Assembly: GCA_014529385.2 (NCBI GenBank)
Contig: CM043953.1
Location: forward strand, 75,399,372 to 75,463,371
DNA length: 64,000 nucleotides
Source of the DNA: Adiantum capillus-veneris
Lineage: Eukaryota; Streptophyta; Polypodiopsida; Polypodiales; Pteridaceae
Direction: 5' to 3'
Part shown: in pieces, positions 1-9,461 of the stretch
Layout: the number at the start of each line of letters is the position of its first letter
Position numbering within the stretch: position 1 is the stretch's first letter
Program-made: the position numbers and the translations under genes
Notes under the pieces: model-generated
Seen by the model: the letters and a program-made list of their open reading frames with translations, nothing else
Databases searched by the model: none
What the model was told of the DNA's origin: nothing

Positions 1-540
1 ACATTATGTCTGATGTCTAGCATGCAAGTACGATAACTAGAAAAAAAGGTATGCTTATGCATGCTAATTAGCATACCTTTTTTCTAATTAGCTTATTTGC
101 ATGCTAGCCATCATACACAATGTTCTAATTAGCATATTGAATATGCTAATTAGCATACTTTGCTTGCAAGTTAGCACGCCTTGCACTAATTAGTATTTTT
201 AATATGTTGATTAGCATACTTTGTTTCTAATTGGGAAACTCTCTATGCTAGTTAGTATGCATAGTTTGTTAACTTGTAGAAGGTATGCTTATTAGCATAC
301 ACAGTATGCTAACTAGCATACAAAAAATGCCAACTAGTATTCACAATATGTTAGCTAGGATAACTAGCTATGCTAACTAGCATACATAGTATGCTTACCA
401 CCATGACAATGTAGGCTAGCTATATCTCATAGTATGCTAAATAGCATAACTAGGTTTTCCAACTACCATACACAATATGCTAGCCACCAAACCCACTAAG
501 CTAACTAGCATACCTTCTATGCTAACTAGCATACACAGGG
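1..540. repeat. AT-rich array of imperfect palindromes (TATGCTAAYTAGCATAC)
   Basis: A 17-bp near-palindrome, TATGCTAAYTAGCATAC, recurs at least ten times in full or decayed form at irregular spacing of roughly 30-70 bp, for example around 60-75, 142-158, 305-321, 370-385 and 519-535. Because the unit is its own reverse complement it reads the same on both strands. Some copies have diverged to CTAACTAG or CTAATTAG half-sites. The left edge lies outside the window, so the full array is longer. It may be a satellite-like array or part of an unrecognised transposon. No coding content is evident. Confidence 0.7.
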
Positions 541-980
541 CTAGTGTAGGAATCAAGGCTGGATAACTGTTCCTTAACATTATCTTACCAGAACTCTGTG
601 TGATTGGAGGTCCTTGCCCTATGACCTTGCCACACCATTCAGCTGGTTTCCTCTGTTGGTAGGTGAAAGCTCTACATTCGGTCCCCAAGGAGAATGCAAC
701 AATAAAGCAGATTAGGTGATAGGTATGCTCACATGGCATTTTGACCATTGCACTGATTTTGTGTACTTCTAGTGGCAGACCACAACCAATACACACGTTT
801 CGTGTTGTCCCATCATGTACACCTCCTATACACTATGTAAAAGTATCCATAGCTATCTTGCATAGGGTAGTGGGGATGAAGGAGCCTTGTATCATCCTAC
901 TTATCTGCACGAGCAGTTGCAATTGACTATCACAGGCATGCACTTTTGCTTCCTACACCCCCACATTAATCTACAAAACA
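437..980 (-). pseudogene. RING-H2-like zinc-finger exon of an unidentified gene
   Basis: The minus-strand frame contains C-x2-C-x16-C-x-H-x2-H-x2-C (start CIGC, end CEHTYHLIC), the spacing of the first six ligands of a RING-H2 or treble-clef finger. The last C-x2-C pair is not evident. A likely splice acceptor (TTTTGTAG) lies near 970, upstream of the open frame. The tail runs into the palindrome array, so the C-terminal part may not be original. It shares strand and order with exon-like pieces at 1041-1280 and 1421-2001. I do not recognise the parent gene; an E3 ligase-like or transposon-borne protein is possible. Confidence 0.4.
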
Positions 981-1040
981 ATCAAAACAGAGGCATGGCA
1001 AGTACATAGGATAGTTGTGCACATATTCAAAACATAAGGT

Positions 1041-1280
1041 TCAATAACAAAAACCATGGGCACTTACACAAAGATAGGTTATGTCAATATCAATAGCAGT
1101 GGGGGTGTCCTCACTTTGAGGAAACCCCAAACCATCCAGTGTCTCTTTCAGTGTCTCAATCTTTACCTTGAGCTCTATTTCTCTCCTTGCATCCACAATG
1201 TTAGTGAGGCCTAAACACTGCAATTCATTCTCAACATCATGAAGCTTCTGTCTCATATCAAGTACTACGGGGCTGACCAT
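1041..1280 (-). pseudogene. Coiled-coil exon of the same unidentified gene
   Basis: This minus-strand open frame of 79 codons is rich in L, E, K and R, with heptad-like spacing across about residues 8-50, which suggests a coiled coil. It ends at a good consensus donor (TTTGT followed by GTAAGTGCC near 1062-1070), so the last codons after '..ITYLC' are probably intronic. Similar heptad text continues in another frame upstream (about 1290-1390), implying a frameshift or a further exon. It lies between the exon-like piece at 1421-2001 and the RING-H2-like piece at 437-980. Function unknown. Confidence 0.35.
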
Positions 1281-1420
1281 ATCATGGAATCACTTTCAAA
1301 ACCCTCGCAATTTCAAGCTCTTGAGCTGTTGTTTAGCATCCTGTACTCGATTTCTGAGATGGTCACTTGCACTCAGGATGTGTTAAAAATCAGAGAGCCT
1401 GAAATATGGCAGGCTTGCTG

Positions 1421-2001
1421 TCACTTTGTGGGAGTTGTAAATAGAGAAGGATGTTGCCCAGCATTCGGAGCTACTTGGCCAACACAATCGTCCTTTATTT
1501 CCACGGAGCCCTCCTCTATTTTTTGACTTGAGAGGTGGGTATTACGCACCCTCCACTTTTCACCATGGGCATCGTAGTATCCTTTTTCTTGAAGGTCTTG
1601 CAAATGCTGGACAGCAAACTCAACCCAATTGAACTGCATGATGAAGCCACTTGCAATTGCCACTGGAGTGAATTGTTTTACAAAACCCTTCGCAAAAGCC
1701 GAATTAATTTCCATGTTGGTGGGGGCCTTCTGGTACACCCTGTAGTGCAGTTGAAGTACTTGGTCGTATACATGTATCTACGAATGCTACTGCATTTGAA
1801 GTGATATTTTTTGCAATCCTGCACCTCTTTGAATACATTGAACCACTCCACATCTGTAATCTGCTCCCAGTTCACCAATGTGGGGTCGACATCGTCCATG
1901 GAGAGGCCATGGATAGCATTAAACTCTTCTGATGTTACACAAAACTTTTCCTGCAGTGGGATGTTTAGCTTGGGAGCTTTCCATCGTCTTGCACACCACA
2001 C
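1421..2001 (-). pseudogene. Hypothetical protein exons, frame-broken
   Basis: Two overlapping minus-strand frames (1678-2001 and 1421-1738) look like one protein broken by a frameshift near 1730. The first carries a conserved-looking stretch (..FNAIHGLSMDDVDPTLVNW..) and the second continues with ..NSAFAKGFVKQFTPVAIA... There are no transmembrane segments or recognisable catalytic motifs. They belong with the pieces at 437-1280 by strand and order. The chromovirus at 2285-11078 begins only 284 bp upstream on the minus strand, and the basic exon at 11241-11531 may be an earlier exon on its far side. Confidence 0.35.
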
Positions 2002-2279
2002 AAGATTATAAGATTAAAACCTTACAAAAACCCACTAGAATAGCGCTGTCAAGTAATTTCTACACAAGAAATTGTGTAGGCTCTCCTTAGATGCAATCAT
2101 CTAAGCATGCATCTTGAATGCCTAAGGCAATGCACAAGCACTTGATTAGTGTGAGAGAATCCACAACAAGATTGTAGCCAGGGGAAACTGCAAAAACAAG
2201 CATATCAGATGAATGCATAGTCCTTTGTGTTGATTGCAGCAACACAATTTTCTCATGGGTGAGAGGATTCACTAACAGA
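2002..2279. other. Unannotated spacer, possible intron
   Basis: No convincing coding or structural signal. It lies between the exon-like piece ending at 2001 and the chromovirus insertion site, so it may be intron of the disrupted minus-strand gene. Confidence 0.3.
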
Positions 2280-2284
2280 TTAGT
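2280..2284. repeat. Target-site duplication TTAGT (left)
   Basis: The 5-bp TTAGT directly precedes the left LTR and is repeated exactly at 11079-11083 directly after the right LTR. This shows that the two LTRs bound one insertion. Confidence 0.95.
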
Positions 2285-3901
2285 TGTAATGGAATTTGCC
2301 TTAATATGTGAGAGTAGCGTAATTTAATGAGATTACTTTCAAGAAATGATTTTGTGAGCATAGCGGGTTGACATAATTGAAGATAGCAACATAATAATAG
2401 AAATTAGTTAACTTGGCATAGACAATACTTTTGCAAGAGAGAGAGTTTAGAGAACATGACAACAATTGAGGACCGGATTTATGTGGAGCCGGTCCCCCCT
2501 CCAATAGGCATTTGTATTATGATTTCTCCCATTAAGAGAGACTTGTTACAATACATTCTTTGTGTTCCTTGTGACCTAGGTGATGCAATGAAGATGGAAA
2601 GCTTCATGCATCACAATCATAGCATAACATGAACTTGAAGAAAGCTTTAACTATCCCAAGCCTCAGTCCCGAGACCTCAAACACCTTCGAAGGTGGAGAG
2701 AGCTAGCAGGGAATGAGGGTAGGGAAGAGGAAGAAGAAACATTTCGTAGGAGAAAGAATTAGTTCCTCACTTATCATACTCTTGTTGCTAGCATACATAA
2801 TAGCATAGTAATGAAGAAGAAGGAGATGGCAATCTTAAGCATTGAAGCATGGCTCTTGGTTGGATTTGCACTCCATAGCCAAGAGTGTTGGTGTAGGCTC
2901 TCAACCTCTACTTGCTTGGAGAAGGAGAGGGAGCTCTTGCACTTTGCATAGTACGCAATGAGAGTGCTTGTGAGTGTGTGTGGGTGAGTATACCCCTCAA
3001 GCAAGCCCCTAGCTAGCTTGGGTCGACCCCCCCTTGTAGCTCATGCTTGAAGCTCATTGGACCCTCCCATGCCTAGCCAATCACAAGCAAGAGCCATTAC
3101 AAGAAACATGGGTAGCCTTGGGACAAGTGTCCCCCTTTCCCCTTTGAGAGAGAGGACTTGATAAATGCAAAATCAATTAGATAATTCAAGTAATTTATCA
3201 TTGGACCCCTTTGAAGCCTAGCCAATAGGCTTCAAGCAACACATGAAGGTAACATGGGTAGGGACCTGACATGTGTCCTTGCTGCCTCTTCAAGTTGGGG
3301 CTTCCCTTGTGTGTGTGAGTGGGTGTTCTCTCTCTAGCCCCTAGGAAAAGGGCTCGCCCCCCCTCTTGTAGGAATGCTTTTGACTTTAGGTGATCAAGCA
3401 CCTTACTCACCAAGCATGACAAAGCACTTGAACTAGGGGGTGTTCCCACAAGCATCTCACGCAAGCTTCTCAAGGCACCTCAAGTACCTTAATCATGCAG
3501 CAAGTCAAGCACCTCAAGCATGGAGACAGTCAAGCACCTCAAGCATCTTAATCAAGCACCTCAAGCACGACAAGCACCTCAAGCAGGACAAGCACCTCGA
3601 GCTTGGGCCGGGTTCCCACCTCAAGCTCAGCCCTAGCTTACCTAAGGTCAAAGGACTTTTACACACATTTATTGGAGGTCTTCAATGAAGCTAACCCTAA
3701 GGTCTTATGCTCCATTGGTTAGCCTTTCTCTTTGATAGACCATCTCCCTTTTGGGCCCCTTTACCATTGACCCCGTGTTGAGATAGATCTATAAGCACAT
3801 ATCTATATCTTAACACTTGTTCCCGTTTATTCTCCCACATTAAGTGGTCAATTTAATATGATAAAATCATTTGGGTTGGTTAGATATTAGATTTTATGAC
3901 A
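2285..3901 (-). repeat. 3' LTR of gypsy-1
   Basis: TG..CA-bounded LTR, 1617 bp, almost identical to 9462-11078. It contains a minisatellite of AAGCACCTC-type units (about 3470-3600), also present in the other copies. Open frames inside it recur in every LTR copy, including the diverged solo LTR, but show no domain. Confidence 0.97.
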
Positions 3902-3916
3902 TTACCTCTCTCTTGA
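3902..3916 (-). other. Polypurine tract of gypsy-1
   Basis: On the minus strand, AAGAGAGAGGTAA directly abuts the 3' LTR start, in the position of the plus-strand primer for reverse transcription. Confidence 0.8.
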
Positions 3917-4260
3917 AATCATAGTCGTCCTCGACTATGAGGTAGAAGAGATAAAGTCTTAGTCATTAGTCAATCGTACTTAGCGGGTAAAGGATCCCTT
4001 TTTACCCTACGACATCTTTCCAAGATGGATGACTAATCCATTTGGTGCTTGGGAGACATAGCTGCCGCAAGCATGTCTGCTCTTTAGTCCATTTCATTCT
4101 CCCAAAGTAGAGTGACAAATTCTACTTGGTGTTTGAGAGACGTCGTCATCACAAACATGATTCTAAGCATACATACTAGTTAAATTTGTGCACAATTAAA
4201 AAGAGGACTAGTCATATAAGACAAAAACATGAGTCATTTAAAAGAAATTTGTACATTTGC
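3917..4260 (-). other. gypsy-1 3' untranslated region
   Basis: About 345 bp between the integrase/chromodomain stop and the polypurine tract. No ORF or repeat of note. Confidence 0.6.
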
Positions 4261-5220
4261 TTACTCTAATGTAGCATTGTAAGCATTGACAAGGTTCATA
4301 CTATCCTTAAGTTGTACTCCTTGCATCCATCTAGCATCTTCAAAAGGATAATTTTTGAACTTAATAAGATACCGTCGGATTATCTTACCATGTCGTAGTA
4401 CCTTGTCTTCATGCCGAAGGACAGCTTCGGGTTGTAGCACCTCTTCTTGGTCTTCAACTTCAGGAGGGTCTTCAATAATTAGTTCAGTTGGTGGCTCTCT
4501 ATTGTAGGGCTTAAGCAGGCTTACATGAAAGGCATTGTGTATGAGCCAATGGTTGGGAAACTTGAGTTGATAAGCCGTCTCATTAATGGGCTTCAAGATT
4601 TGGAAAGGACCATAGTATCTTTTTGCTAGTTTAGCATAATACTTTTGATGGCCCGTAGGATTTTTGCCCGTCATTTGCCTTAATCGAGCCTTAGGAAACT
4701 TGAGTAAGACCCAATCATTTTCTTTGAACATTAAGGCTCTTCTGTGCTTATCAGCAACAACTTTTTGCCTTTGTTGAGAGATGGATATAGCCTCCCTAAT
4801 CTTTTGAAAAGATTCTTGTAGGTCACGGCTATACTCATCGGTGGCGAAGATCTTCCCATGTACTTTGAGTAGCAAGGGACTTTTAGGTCTTCCCTCAATG
4901 ATCTCAAAAGGTGCTTTTCTCGTAGAAGTATGTACAGTATTATTGTAGGCATACTCTACAAGAGGTAAGTACTTTTCCCATTGTGAGCGTTGATATACTT
5001 CGGTAACATAAGTCTTGAGTAGATCAAGTATCGTAAGATTGGCTATCTCACTTTGGCTATCCGTTTGTGGGTGATAGGCCGAAGAGAAATTCAATCTTGT
5101 TCCTAGATTTTCAAAGAGACCTTTCCAGAAATTACTGGTCATTCTAGGATCTATATCTGACACGATGGATGTGGGTAATCCATGGTGCTTGAAAATCTGA
5201 GATATGAAGAGAGTTGCCAT
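4261..5220 (-). CDS. gypsy-1 integrase core C-terminal half plus chromodomain
   Basis: This 319-residue frame holds the second catalytic Asp (..IVSDIDPRMTSNFW..) and the catalytic Glu (..TDSQSEIAN..) of the DDE integrase. A GPF-type module follows (RYYGPFQIL, about residue 202), then a C-terminal chromodomain (about residues 255-315, with LIKFKNYPFEDARWM). The family inserts the cDNA into host DNA, and the chromodomain is thought to target chromatin. It is the 3' part of the polyprotein, separated from the upstream integrase part by a 1-bp insertion in an A-run at 5240-5245. The listed start Met is therefore internal to the original polyprotein. Confidence 0.9.
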   Translation of the reverse strand: MATLFISQIFKHHGLPTSIVSDIDPRMTSNFWKGLFENLGTRLNFSSAYHPQTDSQSEIANLTILDLLKTYVTEVYQRSQWEKYLPLVEYAYNNTVHTSTRKAPFEIIEGRPKSPLLLKVHGKIFATDEYSRDLQESFQKIREAISISQQRQKVVADKHRRALMFKENDWVLLKFPKARLRQMTGKNPTGHQKYYAKLAKRYYGPFQILKPINETAYQLKFPNHWLIHNAFHVSLLKPYNREPPTELIIEDPPEVEDQEEVLQPEAVLRHEDKVLRHGKIIRRYLIKFKNYPFEDARWMQGVQLKDSMNLVNAYNATLE

Positions 5221-5230
5221 TTGGTGTTCC

Positions 5231-5554
5231 TTAATAGTCTTTTTTGATAGGAATGAAATGTGCTTGCTTGCTAAACCTGTCGACTATTGTCCATATTCCT
5301 GTATTCCCATGGATAGACTTGGGTAATCCAAAGATGAAATCCATGGATATACTCCCCCATGGTGAATTTGGAATAGGCAATGGCTGGAGTAATCCAGGTT
5401 GCTCCCCTCTATCATACTTGGTCTTTTGGCATACTACACATTTTGATACATACTCTTGTATGTCCACTTTCATGGTAGGCCAATAGAAGTACGTCTCTAC
5501 TCCTCGGAGAGTAGGTTGAATACCTCTATGCCCCGCATATGGAGGAGCATGGGA
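5231..5554 (-). CDS. gypsy-1 integrase N-terminal part (H2C2 finger, first Asp)
   Basis: Contains the C-x2-C half of the H2C2 zinc finger (SKCVVCQKTK) and the first catalytic Asp of the core (SISMDFIFGLP). In the related copy at 60355+ the same region continues in frame from RNase H. Here a stop at 5555-5557 separates it from the upstream polyprotein (Glu codon in the other copy, TAA here), and a frameshift at 5240-5245 separates it from the downstream half. An open frame without a Met covers 5474-5554 and includes the His part of the finger (GHRG). Confidence 0.88.
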   Translation of the reverse strand, partial: SHAPPYAGHRGIQPTLRGVETYFYWPTMKVDIQEYVSKCVVCQKTKYDRGEQPGLLQPLPIPNSPWGSISMDFIFGLPKSIHGNTGIWTIVDRFSKQAHFIPIKKDY

Positions 5555-8500
5555 TTAATACATAACCTTCTCACGAAGGGAATGGGTAACACATAGCCAA
5601 TTTCCGTGGAGAAGATAACCATCCTGCAAGGTGAATGGTTCGTCTTTCTTCCCCAAAGCAAGGGCTGACATTATGTCTCTAAAGTTAGGGTTAGTAGCAT
5701 ACTCATCTATCATAGAGGATAGATCATTGTGAGTAGCTATAGACACCGCATTAACTTTTGGTCGTCGTGAAAGTGCATCGGCAACTTGATTGTGCTTACC
5801 AGCTATGTGAGCAATATGGAAATTAAATTGCGAAAGAAAATTTTCCCACCTCATTTGTTTGTCGGAAAGCTTGGTTTGCGTCATGAAATACTTGAGACTT
5901 TGGTGGTCGGTTCGTAGGATAAATGGAGTCCCCAATAGGTAGTGCTTCCATGTGTCTAGGGCATGTAGAACAGCTAAAAGCTCTTTCTCATAAATGCCCA
6001 AGACTCGTTCATCACCATTGAGCCTTCGGCTCTCATATGCTATGGCATGCCCTTCTTGAAGCAAAACCGCTCCAAGGCAATCACCACACGCATCACATTG
6101 GACCTCAAATGTCTTTGAGAGATCCGGAAGCACGAGGACTGGTTGGGAAGTAAGCTTCTCTTTGAGTTTTTCAAAAGAATTTTGCTCCTTAGCAGTCCAT
6201 ACAAACTTAACGTTCTTCTTTGTTAAGTCGTGAAGTGGTCCTGCTACTTGAGAGAATTTTGCTATGAAGCGTCTATAGTATGCACACATACCAATAAAGC
6301 TTCTTAGCTCATGTAGATTCCTTGGGTTAGGCCATGATTTTATTACCTCTAACTTTGATGGATCCATACGAATACGATCGTGAGAGATAATATGACCTAG
6401 ATATTGAATCTCTTGAAGGAAGAATTCACTTTTCTTTTGGTTCAGAAAAAGTTTGTTTTCCCTCAAGGCTTGAAAAATCACTTGGAGATGTTGCTTATGT
6501 TCCTCCAAAGATTTGGAGTAGATGATGATATCATCAAAGAACACTCCAGTGAATTTACGATATGGTCTAAAAATTTTCTCCATGAGACGATTGAAAGTCG
6601 CTAGTGCATTAGTCAAGCCAAAAGGCATGACTAGATATTCATAAAGACCAAATGTTGTGCGAAACGCGGTCTTTAGGATATCTTCATACACTATCCTTAT
6701 TTGATGATAGCCACTCTTAAGGTCAATCCTACTGAAGTAGGTAGAGCCTTGTAGCTTATCAAACATATCTTCTACCTGAGGCACGGGAAATCTGTTTTTG
6801 ATAGTGATATGGTTTAGTGCTCGATAGTCCACACACATACGGTATGTACCATCTTTCTTTTGCACTAAAAGGACTGGAGAACAAAAGGGAGAGGAACTAG
6901 GCCTCACCATCCCTTTGTCTACCAATTCCTTTACTTGCCTCATAATATCCTCTTGTTGAGCTTGTGAGACTCGATAAGGAGGTTTGTTAGGCGGTGAGCT
7001 TCCTGGAAGGAGCTCAATACGATGGTCATCATCCCCTCGTTTTGGAGGTAGGTCCCTAGGGATATCATCGATGAACACATCTTGGAATCCTTTTAGAAAA
7101 GTAGACAAGTCTAACTCTTCTTGATTCCTATCATTTTCATTTGATGAAACATTATTAGCTTTTAGAGGCTCTTTGACATAAATCATGTACGCAGAAACTG
7201 AGCTCTTCATTGATTTATCAAAAGAAAGAGGATTTACAAGTGGAATAGTGCGACCACGCTCACTAGCATCTATATACATATTCTTTCCCCTGTAAGTGAA
7301 GTAAATTCTCCTTTCAGGGAACTTCATGTTGGCAGCCATGCGATCAAACCATGGTGCCCCTAGGATAACATCCTGATGTTGGAGAGGAGAGATGAAGAAG
7401 TCTTCTTTGTCGACATAGCTTTGGACATGAAGCCTCAACTTCCCAATCAAGGGAGTAACGGAGGCTTGTTGTCCCTTGAAAGCTGCATCCGCGACTACTA
7501 TATCTCCCATCTCAAAAGCTTGAATGCCCAACTTGGTGGCCAACTCTATTGATATGAAGTTAAGAGTAGAGCCAGGGTCAAACAAGATGAAGGCATCATG
7601 CACTCTTACCTTTCCCCAAGCATAGGAGAGTGATGATCCTTTGCAATGAGCATCCTCTTTTGGAGCTTCGATGGTGGAAGCTCTAGGAGTCTCATTGCGA
7701 GTATTCTTCTTGGGGCAAGAGCGATAGCCATGTCCTTGCTCTCCACACTTGAAACACTTATGGTCCTTGCGAAAAACTTCAAGCTCTTCAGGAGAGAGTT
7801 TTTTTTTACCTTTGTAAACTCCCTTCTCCTTGGACCGATTGTTGTTGTTGTTGTTGTTGGAAGTGCCTTGGGAATTAATTTGAGCATTGGATTTCCCCTT
7901 TCCATCATTTTTATCTTTGTTTTCCATGGGCTTGACATTACGTCTAGCCCCTTGATGGAAATTGATGCGTGAAGCAACCATGGTGTGGTGCATTACTTCG
8001 GTAATAGTACCGGGCCGTTGAGAGTTGATATATTCGGCCATCTCTTCAGGTAATCCCGCACAGAATTGCTGTCTTTGCTCGGCAAAGTCTATCTTTTGAA
8101 AGACAGTAGCTTTGAGATGTAAATCCCAAAACTTGTCTACATACTTGTTGATAGACTCATGAGAGAGAAGCTTCAAGCCGCGCCATTCGGTAAGAACTTT
8201 ATCTTTAGTATCGCTTGGCAGAAATTGCTTCATGATGGAAACTCGTAGAGTTTTCCATGTCTTTGGGGCTTCTCCATTGCCACAAAGGCTAGCCCACCAT
8301 TGACGAGCTGATTTTTGGAAGTGCATAGCTACATGACGTAGCTTGGAGGACTCTGTGAAGCCCTCGTCCCCAAAGGCCGCATCAAATTGGTGGATGAAGG
8401 CCAACACTTTGTCAGTAGCACCAAAGGTGCCATCGTAGGTGAGAAAAGAGATACTCTTTCCTCCCTCCTTGAACTTCTTTAGCTTTTGTGATCTTCGCCA

Positions 8501-9046
8501 TGCAGGAAATGATTTGTGATGTCCTCCCCTCTTGTATTCTCTAGGAGAATAGCCATAACTTTCATCGGAAGAAGAGGAAGGTGAAGAAGAAGGAGAAGAG
8601 GGTGACCTCTTCCTAGCCCTTTTCTTCCTTTGTTTCCTCTCTTGCCTTTCAGAGTGATGAGGAGAAGGACTATGGGTTGCTCTTTTCCTCTTGGGAGGAG
8701 TAGGCGATCGTCTAGACCGCCTTCTTCGTGGAGCCACATCTTCAGAAGAACTTAGACTTTCACTGCTTTCTTTCTCTTTGGATTCCTCCTCTCGAATGGG
8801 AGAGAGTCTTATTTTGGGGGTCTCTTCAAGAGGCCTCCTAAGCTCTCTCTCCTCTTGGAGAGGAAGGGAAATTCCATAGGCACAAAGTTGTTGAGTAACT
8901 TCGGCTTGCAAAGTAGGGTTGCCCATAGCTTGTTGCAACCTAGTCACAAGATAATTCACAAACATGGGAGCATCATCATTAGCACCTTCATGTGCAAAAT
9001 CAAAGCTATCAATGTTCATTCTACTCTTTTGATTATTGTCAGCCAT
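5555..9046 (-). CDS. gypsy-1 Gag-Pol: gag, protease, RT, RNase H
   Basis: The 1163-residue frame starts with MADNNQ. Residues about 90-170 are an Arg/Ser-rich low-complexity segment, followed by the retrotransposon gag domain (..SARQWWASL..) and one zinc knuckle (CFKCGEQGHGYRSC, C-x2-C-x4-H-x4-C). A retropepsin-like protease (FILFDPGSTLNFIS) follows, with DPGS in place of the usual D-S/T-G. RT then follows with the active site as FFDD (GVFFDDIIIYS). RNase H follows (VQCDACGDCLGAVLLQ; ..RTDHQSLKYF..). It functions in particle assembly, polyprotein cleavage and cDNA synthesis in the cytoplasm. It ends prematurely at a TAA (5555-5557) just before the integrase finger. Confidence 0.95.
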   Translation of the reverse strand: MADNNQKSRMNIDSFDFAHEGANDDAPMFVNYLVTRLQQAMGNPTLQAEVTQQLCAYGISLPLQEERELRRPLEETPKIRLSPIREEESKEKESSESLSSSEDVAPRRRRSRRSPTPPKRKRATHSPSPHHSERQERKQRKKRARKRSPSSPSSSPSSSSDESYGYSPREYKRGGHHKSFPAWRRSQKLKKFKEGGKSISFLTYDGTFGATDKVLAFIHQFDAAFGDEGFTESSKLRHVAMHFQKSARQWWASLCGNGEAPKTWKTLRVSIMKQFLPSDTKDKVLTEWRGLKLLSHESINKYVDKFWDLHLKATVFQKIDFAEQRQQFCAGLPEEMAEYINSQRPGTITEVMHHTMVASRINFHQGARRNVKPMENKDKNDGKGKSNAQINSQGTSNNNNNNNRSKEKGVYKGKKKLSPEELEVFRKDHKCFKCGEQGHGYRSCPKKNTRNETPRASTIEAPKEDAHCKGSSLSYAWGKVRVHDAFILFDPGSTLNFISIELATKLGIQAFEMGDIVVADAAFKGQQASVTPLIGKLRLHVQSYVDKEDFFISPLQHQDVILGAPWFDRMAANMKFPERRIYFTYRGKNMYIDASERGRTIPLVNPLSFDKSMKSSVSAYMIYVKEPLKANNVSSNENDRNQEELDLSTFLKGFQDVFIDDIPRDLPPKRGDDDHRIELLPGSSPPNKPPYRVSQAQQEDIMRQVKELVDKGMVRPSSSPFCSPVLLVQKKDGTYRMCVDYRALNHITIKNRFPVPQVEDMFDKLQGSTYFSRIDLKSGYHQIRIVYEDILKTAFRTTFGLYEYLVMPFGLTNALATFNRLMEKIFRPYRKFTGVFFDDIIIYSKSLEEHKQHLQVIFQALRENKLFLNQKKSEFFLQEIQYLGHIISHDRIRMDPSKLEVIKSWPNPRNLHELRSFIGMCAYYRRFIAKFSQVAGPLHDLTKKNVKFVWTAKEQNSFEKLKEKLTSQPVLVLPDLSKTFEVQCDACGDCLGAVLLQEGHAIAYESRRLNGDERVLGIYEKELLAVLHALDTWKHYLLGTPFILRTDHQSLKYFMTQTKLSDKQMRWENFLSQFNFHIAHIAGKHNQVADALSRRPKVNAVSIATHNDLSSMIDEYATNPNFRDIMSALALGKKDEPFTLQDGYLLHGNWLCVTHSLREKVMY

Positions 9047-9448
9047 GTTAACAAAATTTTATGTATGTACTTAGTGTATGCTTTGGCAATTCAAAACCTT
9101 AGTTGCCACTCCTCTTAGCCTTTGAAAATTGGCTCTAAAGTATCTACACCCACGGCTCAAAGTGGTTAATTATAGAGAGTAGAGGAGTAGGTCTAACATA
9201 GCAGAGTTGCCAAGGGCTAGCTCCTTTCGGACTTCTTGTGGCTCAATAATGATAAAGCCGTAGGCAAGTCTAAAAAGACTCCATTATTAAGTCCAAAGCT
9301 CCCGAGGTGTGCACCATCCCCCACATAGTGGGCTTAACAAAACCGATATTAGATCCCAGTTCCACTTACTCTATTATAATTAACAACATCAACCATTTAT
9401 AGGCTACTTAAGGACCTCTCTTCTTAAGCAATAAAAGAGAAACCAAAT
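9047..9448 (-). other. gypsy-1 leader between PBS and gag
   Basis: About 400 bp of untranslated leader. The segment next to gag, from about 9138, recurs at 60355-60449 before the gag of the second copy. No uORF of note. Confidence 0.75.
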
Positions 9449-9460
9449 GCTCTGATACCA
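9449..9460 (-). promoter_or_regulatory. Primer-binding site, tRNA-iMet type (gypsy-1)
   Basis: On the minus strand TGGTATCAGAGC lies one base inside the 5' LTR end (CCATTACA, then T, then TGGTATCAGAGC). It is complementary to the 3' end of plant initiator methionyl-tRNA, which primes minus-strand cDNA synthesis. Confidence 0.93.
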
Positions 9461-9461
9461 A

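Noticed and set aside
2301-3688. Recurring LTR ORFs (67, 76, 91 and 82 codons)
   Set aside because: They recur in every LTR copy only because the LTR is repeated; they occur on both strands, have no domain and no sign of codon-level conservation.
5244-5486. Plus-strand frames overlapping the gypsy-1 and copia-1 genes
   Set aside because: They mirror the conserved minus-strand retroelement proteins and have no independent support.
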